Positions 35,765 through 47,057 of a DNA stretch of 64,000 nt are shown here, in pieces. The notes beneath the pieces are model-generated. The model was not told where the DNA came from. It ran no database searches and saw only the letters and a program-made list of their open reading frames with translations. The stretch covers positions 1,240,001 through 1,304,000 of the forward strand of contig JABMLP010000009.1 of assembly GCA_013176395.1 (NCBI GenBank). The letters run 5' to 3'. A program made the translations under genes and the position numbers. This DNA is from Venturia oleaginea. Taxonomy: Eukaryota > Ascomycota > Dothideomycetes > Venturiales > Venturiaceae. The stretch's first letter is position 1. Every line of letters begins with the position of its first letter.

Positions 35765-36802
35765 ATGGCCTACTCTACACCCTCATCGGCCCAAAACAAG
35801 GCCGCCCTCGACTACTTCGTCCAACTTCCGGTATCCAAGGAGATGATCAGCTACCTCGCCGCAAAAGCTTGCTCCGTTATCAAATGCGACGAACCCGCCA
35901 AGACCTCATCACTACATCTACCAACACCTCCTGTCACGCCGCCAACGACCGCCTCTGATCCATCGCTGCCTACCGTTGAAGAATTCATCTCCTCTTTGGT
36001 AGAAAGGTCTCATGTCCAAGTTCCAACACTAATGACATCCCTTGTCTACTTGGCCCGCTTGAAGGCAAAGCTTCCTCCTGTCGCCAAGGGCATGAAATGC
36101 ACTGTACACCGAATCTTCCTGGCCTCTCTTATTCTCGCTGCCAAGAACCTCAACGACTCATCGCCCAAAAACAAGCACTGGGCTCGATACACCTCGATCC
36201 GCAACTTCCCCAACTTTGGCTTCTCCATCACGGAAGTTAATCTCATGGAGAAGCAGCTTCTCTACCTTCTGGACTGGGACTTGAGAATCAGACCTGAAGA
36301 TCTCTACCTCCACCTCGACCCATTCTTGGCTACCATCCGCGACTACCAGGTCATCCAGGAGCAGACTCGTTTGCAAAAGATTCGCGAGAAGGAAATGCTC
36401 GCCTATCACCAGGCTCAGCAACAACCGTACTCATCGTATCTCGTCGACGAGTACTCTCAGCCAGAACACCGCAAGTACAACTCATCATCAGTTGCATCAT
36501 CCCGTGCCGCATCGAGAACGCCGTCACTGTCTCCAGCAAGCCGCAGCAGCACGTCCAGCTCGTCACCTGATACGGAGAGCTTGGACGATATGTACGACTC
36601 GACGGAGGAGCTCTACGTGCGAGGTGTCGAGCACGACAACGGTACGATGCTTGTCCACATCCAAGCACCGGACGTTCATCAAACCAAGGGCAGCATGCAC
36701 AGACTTCAATCTTACGACGACATGAAGCCCGCGAAAAAAGCACGCACAGGTGGAGCCGGCTTTCTCTCACGATTGATCGGCGGCCAGCAGCGCGTCTACT
36801 GA
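35765..36802 (+). CDS. Pcl-type G1 cyclin (Pho85 cyclin, Pcl1/PclA-like), 345 residues
   Basis: Partner of a Pho85-family cyclin-dependent kinase, acting in G1 entry and polarity. Single exon. After a short Ser/Pro-rich N-terminus the cyclin fold runs from about residue 75 to 195: VEEFISSLVERSHVQVPTLM, SLVYLARLKAKLPP, TVHRIFLASLILAAKNLNDS, then NKHWARYTSI and FSITEVNLMEKQLLYLLDWD. These blocks match the Pcl1/Pcl2/Pcl9 class rather than mitotic cyclins. The C-terminal third is Ser-rich (SSSVASSRAASRTPSLSPAS), likely phosphorylated and unstable, and ends in basic KPAKKARTGGAGFLSRLIGG. No sign of damage. Confidence 0.88.
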   Translation: MAYSTPSSAQNKAALDYFVQLPVSKEMISYLAAKACSVIKCDEPAKTSSLHLPTPPVTPPTTASDPSLPTVEEFISSLVERSHVQVPTLMTSLVYLARLKAKLPPVAKGMKCTVHRIFLASLILAAKNLNDSSPKNKHWARYTSIRNFPNFGFSITEVNLMEKQLLYLLDWDLRIRPEDLYLHLDPFLATIRDYQVIQEQTRLQKIREKEMLAYHQAQQQPYSSYLVDEYSQPEHRKYNSSSVASSRAASRTPSLSPASRSSTSSSSPDTESLDDMYDSTEELYVRGVEHDNGTMLVHIQAPDVHQTKGSMHRLQSYDDMKPAKKARTGGAGFLSRLIGGQQRVY

Positions 36803-37542
36803 GCCACAGTCATTTCTTTTGTATCCTTACGAGATTACGAATTCGAGGCTGGAGGGTATTTTGACAGGAAAGTCACTGGATGACCTAGGTTAGGACGACA
36901 TTCTACATTCTACGTTCTACATTCTGCATTTGCATTGCAACGGCGTTGACAATATATTTGCAAGAAACATTTTGGGCGCATTTCGCAGCGCCACCCCACA
37001 GGATGTGCTTAGATAATCCATCAAGGGCGAAGACCAACATCAGTCTAGATACCCTTACCTTTGTGACAAGAAAGTAAAGTAATTCAATAACAAGCCACTT
37101 ATATTGACAACGAGTTCCACATTGTGAAAATTCTTCCCTTCTGACCACGTGATATCGATGATCCACCCAACCTTTGCTCCGAGACTCCACAGGCTGGACC
37201 CAAGTTTCATCACCTTGAAAATCTGGCCCGAAGACTTTTCCAGCCGCTGCCACTCTTGAATTGCCTGTCACACATCCTTTCGCTTCAGGACCCCAGCATT
37301 TGTTCAATTTGGTGTCCCGCTGGTCAGCGACCGTCGGTTGACGTACCACGGTTCCAAAGTTCCAGTAGTGCTCTGCTCCTGCACGTCCGCCGCCTCTAGA
37401 TTTAAGTTTACTGTGGTAGGAGAGGATATCACTCAGGGGCACGCAAATATCCGACCCCTGGAGATGCAGGAGCTGAAGGCGGTAGTCAACCCACCATCGA
37501 CCACCACGACATCTCACCACTTGGACGCGACGCGACACTATA
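36803..37542. other. Intergenic between the cyclin and Gpi18, with a 244-codon minus-strand frame
   Basis: The minus frame 37637..36903 is long for chance and contains a coding-like stretch (GKVFGPDFQGDETWVQPVES, EEFSQCGTRCQYKW). It overlaps the first 95 bases of the Gpi18 coding region on the other strand and has no family resemblance. I regard it as possible but unproven. Confidence 0.3.
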
Positions 37543-39268
37543 ATGGTTGCATCCATTTTGCGCTTTCGGCACAATCCAATCGCGTCGCTATTGACCATCT
37601 TCACCGCCTGGAAAGTGCTTCTCCTGACTCTCGCCATCCTTAGTCCTGGTCCAGGTTATGATACGTCCACCCAACTCCTCTTTCGTGGGTTTGGTGTGAA
37701 CTCCACACTGCCAAGCACGAATTCAATCGGCGGTCGGCTTGCGCAAAAGCTGACACGATGGGACGCCATCTACTTCGCCTCCAGTGCCGAGCGAGGGTAT
37801 CAATATGAGCAGGAATGGGCTTTCGGCTGGGGCTTTACACGAGCTATTGCGTACCTTGCCAAACGTGAGTCTTCTTCTATTTGGCATCAACCAAACATTA
37901 CATCACCCTTGCCTTTATCGTCACTATATCTCTTGCAAACAGAGGCGTTATCCTTCGCGGTATTGCCTGCATGAATCAAGTACCAAAACTGATGGTGTTT
38001 CTATAAACGTTTTATTCTTGGACTCGTGTTTCTTGATCTGCGGCTTGCATCTTGAATCTCCCACCTTTGACAGTTCATTAACACGAGACTCCCAGATGTA
38101 CCGTTGACGAACTCGACCCTTCTCAACACCACCTACCATGGCATCATTCTAGCGAACATCAGTCACATGCTGTCTGTGTTCGTTTTGTATCACCTCGCCA
38201 TTGCTCTACCGTTAGGCAAGAAGGAGAAGACGTCGAATTTCGCGTTTGTGACGGCGGCACTCCATATTTTGTCACCCGCAGGCCTTTTCCTCTCCGCGCC
38301 ATATGGAGAATCAACCTTCTCGCTACTAAGCTTTCTGGGGCAACTGCTTTACGTGTCGTCATTCAGCACTAGCTCGGCGACTTACAATATCAGAAACGAC
38401 ATCTTCCTAGTCCTCGCGGGCATATGCTTTTGCATGTCTTCAACAGTTCGGGGCAATGGTCTGCTTAGCGGGATCCTGCTTCTTCACGATGCTTGTCTTT
38501 GGGCATGCATGGTACTGGACCGAATCGGCGTTCCCGTTGGGAGCATCAAGATCATCCCCACTATCTTTCGAGATGCTATGCATGACTTCCCGTCTCGCCG
38601 ATTGCCAGCAACTATCATGACAGGTCTCCTTGTAGGCATTGGTTTCGCGACTCCGCAATATGTCGCGTGGGGAGACTACTGCAGCTGCGGTGTTGCAAAC
38701 AGACGACCTTGGTGTGATAGACTTCCTCCGAGCATATTCTCCTGGGTGCAGAAAGAATACTGGTTGGTCAAAGTGTACGTAACTACGCGCGGATATATCG
38801 GCTGACTCGTGCAGGGGGGTCGGCTTTATGGGTTATTGGACCATATCGAATATCCCATTATTCCTGCTCGCGGCGCCGATGTTACACATCATGGCTCGGA
38901 CTGCGGGTCTGGCCATCGCTGGTCGATGCGATCACACTCTGGCCAAGGGCAACGGAAATCCCGAGCAACGAAAGCGGAGTTCGAAGATAGATGCGACTGA
39001 TGAGGCTGTAAACAAACGGCGAGACGCCTTGCTCTTCCGTCTGGCTCTTCCGCAGTTGACGCTCGCTGTTCTGGCCCTGACTTCTTTCCATGTCCAGATC
39101 ATCACGAGGATATCTTCTGGTTATCCCCTATGGTACCTTGTCTTAGCCCGAGAAATCACAGACGAAGATAGCAAGGGGGCGCGCTTTGCAAAGTGGACGG
39201 TAAGATGGGTGGTCATGTATGCGCTCATTCAGGGTGTTCTTTTCGCAAGCTTTCTCCCACCTGCTTAG
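37543..39268 (+). CDS. GPI18: GPI mannosyltransferase 2 (Gpi18/PIG-V)
   Basis: Adds the second mannose to the GPI anchor precursor in the ER lumen; a multi-pass membrane enzyme. Exons 37543..37864, 37943..37959 (17 nt), 38074..38774 and 38815..39268 total 1494 nt, 497 residues. The PIG-V hallmark RWDAIYFASSAERGYQYEQEWAFG is seen in parts at residues ~72-95, with the loop Asp of RWDAIYF. Later blocks: GIILANISHMLSVFVLYHLA, SPAGLFLSAPYGESTFSLLS, VRGNGLLSG, NRRPWCDRLPPSIFSWVQKE and GFMGYWTISNIPLFLLAAPM. The 17-nt exon is needed to keep frame between exons 1 and 3 (LAK-QALSFA-FINTRLPD) and has GT/AG neighbours on both sides. The rest is well supported. Confidence 0.88.
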
Positions 39269-41089
39269 GCTTTTTACCACAAGTGGACGAAACATCAGAA
39301 GATTCCGTTTACGTGTCCCTCATCTACAGCATGATCACTGCGACTTCCATCAAGGCAGTCCTAGTCCTGTTCTAGAACACTGCCTGATGTCATCCTCAAG
39401 ATCTTCTGATTTAGAACCACTGGTTTTGTGATCTAGACTGACTTGCCAGGCTCCATCGTCAGACAATTTATTACAGAGGCCAAAGACATAGATCCAGCCT
39501 TTCGTACAATGTCAATTCAACTTATGACTATCAAGGTCAGTAGAATGGAATGCCAAGACACCTACCATCAAACTCAATATCCCAATGTAGTCATTCTTGT
39601 AGCACAATCTTCTAGAATGCCACTGTCCCTAGTATAAAAAAAAAGGCATCTTATTGTCCAAAATAGGCTGTCCGAAATATTCAGCTGTTTACATGGCTCT
39701 TTCAACGTTTACTTCTTTCAAATACTTCATAATGCCGTCGTCACTCATAACCCACTGAATCATCTGCACCCTATCGCCATTGTCCTTTCTGCCAACGCAG
39801 AGACCTCTTTCGATCACCCCCTTGTCCCAGGGCAAATGCCGACCGTGACATCATCTGTGCTGGCTCGGATATGGGACTCAAAACACAATATAACCTCGAC
39901 TAGCACCTGGCTCTTGAGAGTACTGTAAAAATATGTCAATTACTCCGAATAGGTGTACAACATACTGGAGCTACAGAAAAGATGGGGGATTTGCATGCCA
40001 CTAATGATGAATCGAAAGTGGTGGGACATTACCCCGTTGCTTCGTCTCAAGGTGCAATTGCCCGATGTTGAGGGTCGTGTCTGTGGCGGAGTGCTCAAGC
40101 ATATGTACACCTCGTTTTCCACGTCACGTCAAATCTGTGCTGATGAGTTTTCTCAGTGGTTCTAAATCTTGTACAAATCATGTTCAGCTTCTACACCCGT
40201 AGATGGAGGTGGAGGTAAGATCTTACCTTCCCCCTTCGTTTTTTTCACGCGAAAAAGGGAGCAGTGGGTCAAGTGTCGCTCGTCCCTTGATCGGATGATG
40301 GGGTATATTGTAACATAGCTACTCTTGTTACGAACGGTGGTTCACCGTCGCCCAAACCCACGGCCGTATCCACCATTAGAATCCACCACGACATTTTCCG
40401 CCCGGATCCTAGTCCTCTCATCGTGGAACCGTCACCGGCACTATCAACGGCTCTTCGAACCGTAGTCTCAACGCCTATACCTTTTGCGCTTTTGACTGTT
40501 CCTTCTTAGGGTCCTGTGAAGTCGATGAGTACGTCACGGAACCGACTGGCACGCAGTAGGATGACGGGATGTCTACTGGGGAATACTAATGAGACTGCTG
40601 TGGCTGTTGATGGTGTGAAGGGAAAGAGTTATGGACAGCAGATGAAGAAGGATGGGCAGTTTTGGGGGTAGGATGGTGGAGTGATGAAATTATTGAAAAT
40701 GAAGATAGTGGACCGTTGTGCTGATAAAGAGCGTGGGTTGGATGTTAAAGATGCTGAGCTTGGGAATCGTTTGTTTGGTTTTTGGGTGTGTTGATGGGTG
40801 TATTGATGGGTGGCATCGTGTTGGTTATGCGACTTTTTGGACTGGCAGAATGTGTGATTGGGCATGACCACTTTAATAGACAGGTACTTTGTCGATGATT
40901 CGATGTTTGACGATGGAGATCTATTTTGGAGTCAAGCATGATTCTTAAAGAGTATATTCAAATATGTCAATGTCGGCCATGTTCTTCTCTTACGCGGATA
41001 AGCCGATACCGCAAGATGTCGAGAGCGTCACTATACGGAATGACCAGAAATTATATGCTTCGACGGTTGACGGAGAACATGGGATGATC
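39269..41089. other. Intergenic, with decayed coding remnants
   Basis: No intact gene. A minus-strand open stretch at about 39850-39689 reads WDKGVIERGLCVGRKDNGDR and KYLKEVNVERAM before a stop and looks like the 3' end of a lost or decayed gene. The plus stretch 40425-40559 reads a short coding-like piece (LNAYTFCAFDCSFLGSCEVD) after an in-frame stop. I cannot name either. The 5' boundary of the copia element is not visible. Confidence 0.35.
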
Positions 41090-43745
41090 AGTCATGAAGA
41101 AGAAGAGACCAAGCGCTTGAAGGCAGCCCATTCAAGGAATGGCTACAAACAACTTACCTCAAAGGATCCGAGAACCTCAGTCTACAACAACTCTACGCGG
41201 ATATCTTTCACGTGGAGCAAATACCACTGCTCGAGACCAAAGGTACTGTAGTAGCTACCAGAAACGATACGAAAGACAGGGGGAGAAGTAAGCATAAAAA
41301 TACAAGCAAGGATAAGGATAAAGACACCCGGAAGCCAGGTTCAAAATGCCCGCTAAGAAGCCACGGCAAACACGGCGGAAACTTGCTACTTCGATCACCC
41401 GGGAAAGGCACCACAAAAGTGGAAGGACAAGCAAAAGGAGAAAGACACAGCCGATAGATCTAACAAGAAAAGACCCCCTCACAATCGAGGCTGGCACTTG
41501 GGACTATATCCCACGGCACGGTAATGTCGACCTACAGTTCAAATATCTACATTGACTGTATGTCTGATACGCATATCGTGAACGATATCTCAATGCTGCA
41601 CGATGTGACAGCATGCAATATGCTAATCAAAGGCATCTCAGGATCTACGGGTCTCACCCAAAAGGGCATTCTATAAGTCCAATTGACTGCACCGAATGGA
41701 CACCGTACGACCTTAGATATTGCAGAAGTATACTACCAATGTGGCGGTCACTTCAATATCCTTTCGATGGGACGTCTCAAGCAAAAAGGCATGGCCTTAG
41801 ACTTTGCTAAGAGATCTCTCTCATTCGGTGGCACAATCGTAGGCACCCTCCAGAAGGAAGGCTTCTTCTGCAGTCTATCAGATCTACAGATCGAAATTCA
41901 CAAAGGAGGAACTGCTCTCGCCACCCAGGCCGCTGCATCGAAGCATATTTGGCACCGCAGAATGGCCCACTTAGGTTATCAAAACCTCGACAAATTGTCA
42001 CACCACTCCACTGGCATGATCTACACGGAAAGTGAGACGCCAGACTGTATGGCTTGCGCAGAGACTCAGCAGAATTCAAAGCCACACCGATCCAGCATCA
42101 AGAGCAGAGAGACTGGAGACGTCATCGTCATCGATCTCGTACCAACCATCACGCCACAAGGTTTCGACGGATCTGTTGATTACATATCATTCTCAGATGC
42201 TAAGGATGAATGGGGTAAAGTAGCTTTGCTAAAGAACAAAGGAGGCCCTGCTCAATTCGAAGCAGTAACCCAGTTTCTAGCAAAATTCTACAATCAGTTT
42301 CAAAGGTACCCAAAGCGGTTCCACTGTGATGGAGAGTCTGGCCTCAAGTACGGCCCAATCCAGTACCTCCTCAAGGAGAAGGGAATTGAGTATACAACAT
42401 CTACTCCTTCCACTCCGCAACAAATAGGCCAAGCCGAGGTTCATCAATACCATCTGCATCTCAAGGCCGCTGCAATGCTTGCAGATTCTCATCTCCCCCA
42501 GTATCCATGGCCACTTGCCGTCGAACATGCGCAGTATCTGAAGAACAGCTCACCGTCAGCATCCCTGGGAGGAAAGACTCCATTCGAAATCAGAAAAGGA
42601 GAACAACCTGATCTTTCTCATATCAGAATCTTTGGCTCCCTAGCTATCCATCTAGTAGTTAAGGGGAATGCCACACTGCTTGACAAACCACAATCTCGAA
42701 AGATGGATGTCAACGTAATCAAAGGAAGGCTTGTAGGATACGTTGGATACTCAGGTACGGCCAAAATTTGGATACCATACGCTAAAAGAGTTATCAAATC
42801 CGACAGCCACAAGATCTTCGAATCAGACATACAATTCAAAGGGAGTGAATTGTTCCAATCTCAATCAGTCTCAGATGAAGACAAAATCGTCATCTCAATT
42901 GACGAACTTGCCAAGAATTGGGAGCTTAATATAGAGCCTAAAGCCCCATACACAACGCAAGGAAGGAATTCAAGTCACGCTACAATTGATAGAGATTCCG
43001 GGGGAGAGGACTATGACGACGATGAAGCATCAAACAGCCCTCCTAGCAGCGAACATTCCATCAGCAAAAATTCCATCAGCGAACCCTTGAGTCCAAGATA
43101 TCCTCGAAGGCACCCTCGTCCAAACTTGGATCGCGAAATCAACCCAGCTATCTACGGTGATCGCCTTGAAGGACGCACACACGCTATCAGCACAGGAATA
43201 TGCCTTGTTACGGAGAACCCCAATCACCAGAACCCAAAACATATGCGGAATCTCAACGAGGATCCGAGTTCAAAGAATGGCACCAGGCAAGCGTCGCCGA
43301 ACTGAAGTCCCTCAAGAAAATGGGAGCATGGCGGAAGGTAAAGCGCTCAAAACTGCCTCAAGGCACGCGCATACTCACGAGTTGATGGGTGTACAAGCGG
43401 AAGCGAGACCAGAATAACAAAATCGCAAAATATAAAGCCCGGATCGTCGCTCGAGGCTTTCTTCAACAGTTCGGTCTTGAATACGACGATACATATGCAG
43501 CCTTTTGCAATACTACAACAACGAGAATGCTTCTCGCCATCGCTGCACCCTTTGACCACGAAATCTACCAGATCGACGTTCGCTATCACTTCATCAGAGA
43601 CTACGTACGAAGGGGATCGGTTAGCATCTCGTACATCTCATCAGAGGACAACCTGGCCGATCTACTTACGAAGCCACTAACGAAAACAAAATTCATCTCG
43701 CTCGTTCAAAGACTTCAACTAGATGGCAGTGATGTGAAGAAGTGA
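41090..43745 (+). pseudogene. Ty1/copia retrotransposon gag-pol, dead and internally deleted
   Basis: Pieces in order: the end of gag (EWLQTTYLKGSENLSLQQLY, then a broken zinc-knuckle region near 41360 in another frame), a protease-like remnant, and a 540-codon open frame 41683-43305. That frame holds the gag-pre-integrase segment (IWHRRMAHLGYQNLDKLSHH, CMAC) and the integrase core (VIDLVP, FHCDGESGLKY, a Glu in IGQAEVHQYH). The start of reverse transcriptase is in a third frame (43200-43385, SVAELKSLKKMGAWRKV), interrupted by a TGA, then VYKRKRDQNNKIAKYKARIV. At about 43585 the RT palm and most of RNase H are missing: the text jumps from HEIYQIDVR to the RNase H end YISSEDNLADLLTKPL. Non-functional. 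Confidence 0.9.
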
Positions 43746-43774
43746 TTGAATAACAAGCGCTATCAAGCATTCAT

Positions 43775-43784
43775 TGCGGGGGAG
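43775..43784 (+). other. Polypurine tract of the copia element
   Basis: GCGGGGGAG directly abuts the TG of the 3' LTR, the normal position of the plus-strand primer in LTR retrotransposons. Confidence 0.75.
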
Positions 43785-44017
43785 TGTTGAAACATCTTGG
43801 GATAGGAACGTTTTGGCATCATGTGAAGTTCATATACCCCACACTGAGGATTTTCACTAACCTCATACATACACTTCTAGAAGTTTCTACAGTTGTGTGT
43901 ATATAGTCAGGCTTTATGCCATCACTTAGGAAAGTAAGCCATTCAATCTTTTCTTCCCTCCACAAGTTGTTTCTAAGTCTTCAATGAATACTTTCCTGCA
44001 CAGCCCTTATCACATCA
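43785..44017 (+). mobile_element. 3' LTR of the copia element
   Basis: Begins TGTTGAAACATCTTGGGATA and ends CACATCA, 233 bp. The bounds were fixed by alignment with the solo LTR at 13588-13796, whose ends are set by its TACAA duplication. The five bases that follow, TATTC, should be the target duplication; no partner 5' LTR is seen upstream, so the left part of this element is lost. Confidence 0.88.
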
Positions 44018-44968
44018 TATTCGTAGATCATAATTCTGAGCTCGATCGGAAGTCTGAGAAAGCCGAAGTGATCATGTCTGTGAAGGTTAGATCGGTTTGA
44101 AAGATTTCGGTGGGAATCTTCAACGGACAGAGGTCATGGGGAAAAGATCGCAATTCGGCAAGGGTAAGCGTACTCAGCACGGGCTGAACTGTTAGAATTA
44201 TTTTAATAAAAGCTGTATTGGTGGGAGGTTTATCGCACGATGACTTGAGATTTAGTGGTTGGAGTGGCCAAGTGAGTGATGAAACACGTTAACAAATTGC
44301 AGATGAAACGACTAAGATCTATACAGTCCAAGGCTACGGCTGTTTTCTCCTATTACTCGGCATGGTGGACCTTAAGGACGTCATTTTAGGGCTACAAACG
44401 GTCTCTTAGGAAGGATAAATTACTTAGATTGTTACTCAGTTTTTGTTGCTCCATTTGCCTTCCTATTACCATATTCTTTATTATTATTATTTGTACACGT
44501 CATATTGTGCAAAAAATGCTGTTACTCCATTTACCCTTCCTTCTATTACCAGTTCTTAGTCATCATAACAGTCATTTTCTAAGAGGGTGTGTTGAGGTTG
44601 TTACCTATTTGGGTAATAACCCGGTCTACACGTTACGTACACGATTACAACACGTCGTCATTACCTCTCCTTACCCCTGCGTTATCAGTGTATTCTATCG
44701 TGTATATAGGAGGCCTCAATCTCCGCAGTTTGAGGCCTCATGCAGTCATCAATACATCTCTGTGCCTTCCAACACATTCTCCATCCTCCCTCTCCCCACA
44801 ATCCAAAATTACCCTCGCTTTCCCCCCAAGATGAGAGATCGATACCAGTCAGCTCCGGACAAACTGACCGAGGGAATCGTCATAGGCCAACTGACGCTGA
44901 TTCCTCCTCGAGTACTTTTTTTTAACAATTAGTATCTGTATGATATCCTGCGAGTGTAGTACTTACCA
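44018..44968. other. Intergenic
   Basis: AT-rich near 44400-44580 (runs of TTATTATTATTATT). No gene supported. Confidence 0.5.
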
Positions 44969-45762
44969 TTACAGCTCTTCATTCCGATTGTAGTGACTAT
45001 CGAGTATCACGTTAGGTTTCTTGACAAGACGCATCATGCCTTGCTCGCGATGTCTTGTGTCTCTGAATCGAACCGTCTTGTAATCAACACGTTTGAGCTT
45101 GATATGAGCAATCTCGGATTTCACATTGGGAGTAGGAGAGACGAGCGGAGCACGAAAGGCCAACTCTTCTCGCATCGTTCTCATATGCTACTGCGAGTTG
45201 AGCGTGGTACCAGATATCGCAGATCCAATTGAATTCGCAAACCTCCTCTGCATAGTCCAGCGGTATGAGAGAGCCCGCTAATAATCTCGTGAATCTCAGA
45301 TCGACGCTTCGTTGTGGTGTCTCGTCGCGCAACTCGTGACAGTTAATGAGGAGGTCGGCCAGGCTTGCGAGGAAAGGTCCGGTAAATTCAGCTTTTCCAT
45401 CTGCATATCTGATCTCAGAAACTCTGTCGATAATTATGACAATCTCAACCTTTCGGAAATTAATCACCGGGATTCTGTCATTTCTTAAAAGCATGTATCC
45501 AGAACCTCTCCAATTTCCTACGTAGAGCTTGATACATCCTCTGTACATGACGCTGCGTGCTTCGTTGTAGATCTGACGACTTGTCATCAAAATGGAAATT
45601 GAACGTGATGAACGTGGTGGCGAATTTCGGCTTTCCTCCGTTTTCTTCAAGATGGGACGTTCAAGTACGCCAGACTCGGGGAGAAGGACGAGACTGTAGA
45701 TATACTCTCGGAGCTCCAAGGGAAGTTCGAGGAAAGGGAAGCCGCTGGCCGAGTTCTTTCTT
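44969..45762 (-). pseudogene. LPxELRE (2EXR-like) family gene, frameshifted; paralogue 4
   Basis: The main exon begins after an acceptor (TACAG) at 45762 and reads SGFPFLELPLELREYIYSLV, ISILMTSRQIYNEARSVMYR and FTGPFLASLADLLINC. After FNWICDIWYHAQLAVA, near 45155, family sequence moves to another frame (MRTMREELAFRAPLV) and runs to the stop at 44969. The shift is +1 here, against -1 in paralogues 1 and 2, so the breaks are independent. Exon 1 is not certain. An open stretch at about 45985-45870 (SDLAQETSQALSYAA) resembles the exon 1 of paralogue 1, but there is no ATG where expected. Confidence 0.65.
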
Positions 45763-47057
45763 CTGTATTTGGTCAGACAACGAGTGATTAAAAGTCTAGA
45801 ACCATCGTGTAGGCAGGGTCCAATTTTCCAAGCAAACCACGGAAGGGTAACTTATGGAAGCAACGATACTCGGAGGCTGCGTAGCTCAGAGCTTGTGAGG
45901 TCTCCTGAGCAAGGTCCGAATCTGCAAGAGTTTCGACATAGCTGGTTTGCTCGCTATTTTGAGTGGGGGAGTAGTACAGACCGCCAGTCGTTGTGGTGGA
46001 GATTCGATATAGAGAGGAGATGATGTTGTTGATGGTGGTGGTAGAAGATGAGAGTTGGTGGGGAACCTGTTAGCACTGGTGAAACTAAGATCTGATAGTG
46101 GGATCCAGTTAGGCCTCGTGCTGAGGTGTCAGCGTCATCCACCACACGACAATGACCCGGAGGTTGGTAATGGTACTTGAAGCTCCACAACCACATTCTA
46201 CACCTCCTAAGCTGAATAAAGCATCTTTTCGGTCTAGTCAGGGTCACTTCATTCGAAGGGTCAGACACAGAAGCAACCAACAATGGGCATTCAAAATTAT
46301 GCTTACTGTAATCGGGTCCCCGCGGTTGTCTAATCTCCTCTGCTGTTCTCATGGACTGTCACGGTGAACCCGTCACCAATTATCAACTAGCAAGTTTCGT
46401 ATACGGCTCATTTGAAATGGGCTTCAAGTTACAGGGCGTACTTCTTACCACATTCTTCAAAGACATCGTTTTCACAACTTGAAGTCACCTAACACCTCGC
46501 GCCCGGACTTCACGATCGCATCGATGACACGATACTCATTATCTAGTATCACGGCAATTAGGCATCGGATCTTCCTTCCGTCGTTTTAGGAATCGTAGAT
46601 TTCTTTTCTCTTGAGAAATCTTAATCTAGACTAGACATGGAAAAAAAATCTGTATCGGCCTGATTTTAAGCATACTACGTGTCCAGAAAAGTGTTTATAA
46701 GGTAAAGGAAAAAAGTAAAAATGGCCAACTGGCTGTACCTGTACATGACCGTTTCGAAGTCATCAAAGCCCCCAATCCATTGTCAAGAAACTCGAAACCT
46801 TTGTATCAGCGTATGTGATAGAGAGATGAAATGATATACCCGAGCTTAAATTTCCATTCATACCACATCTCAATTTGAAGACTGACCTAATGATGTCTAT
46901 ACCAGCCAAGCTGTCGGCTCTTGTGCCATCCCTGGATATATTTCTTTGCTGAGAGGACGCTTCTCCTTATGAACCGACGCTGTGCTTCATTTCCGTGGTT
47001 CGTCTCCTATTTAGCAATTAGTGACGCCCCAAAGATACAAGGGTTTGAACGTACCTG
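45763..47057. other. Intergenic, possibly with exon 1 remnant of paralogue 4
   Basis: Apart from the possible exon at 45985-45870, no gene or repeat is supported. Confidence 0.45.

Noticed and set aside
40954..40958. TATTC as the left target duplication of the copia element
   Set aside because: It matches the five bases after the 3' LTR, but no LTR sequence follows it; a 5-bp match is expected by chance.
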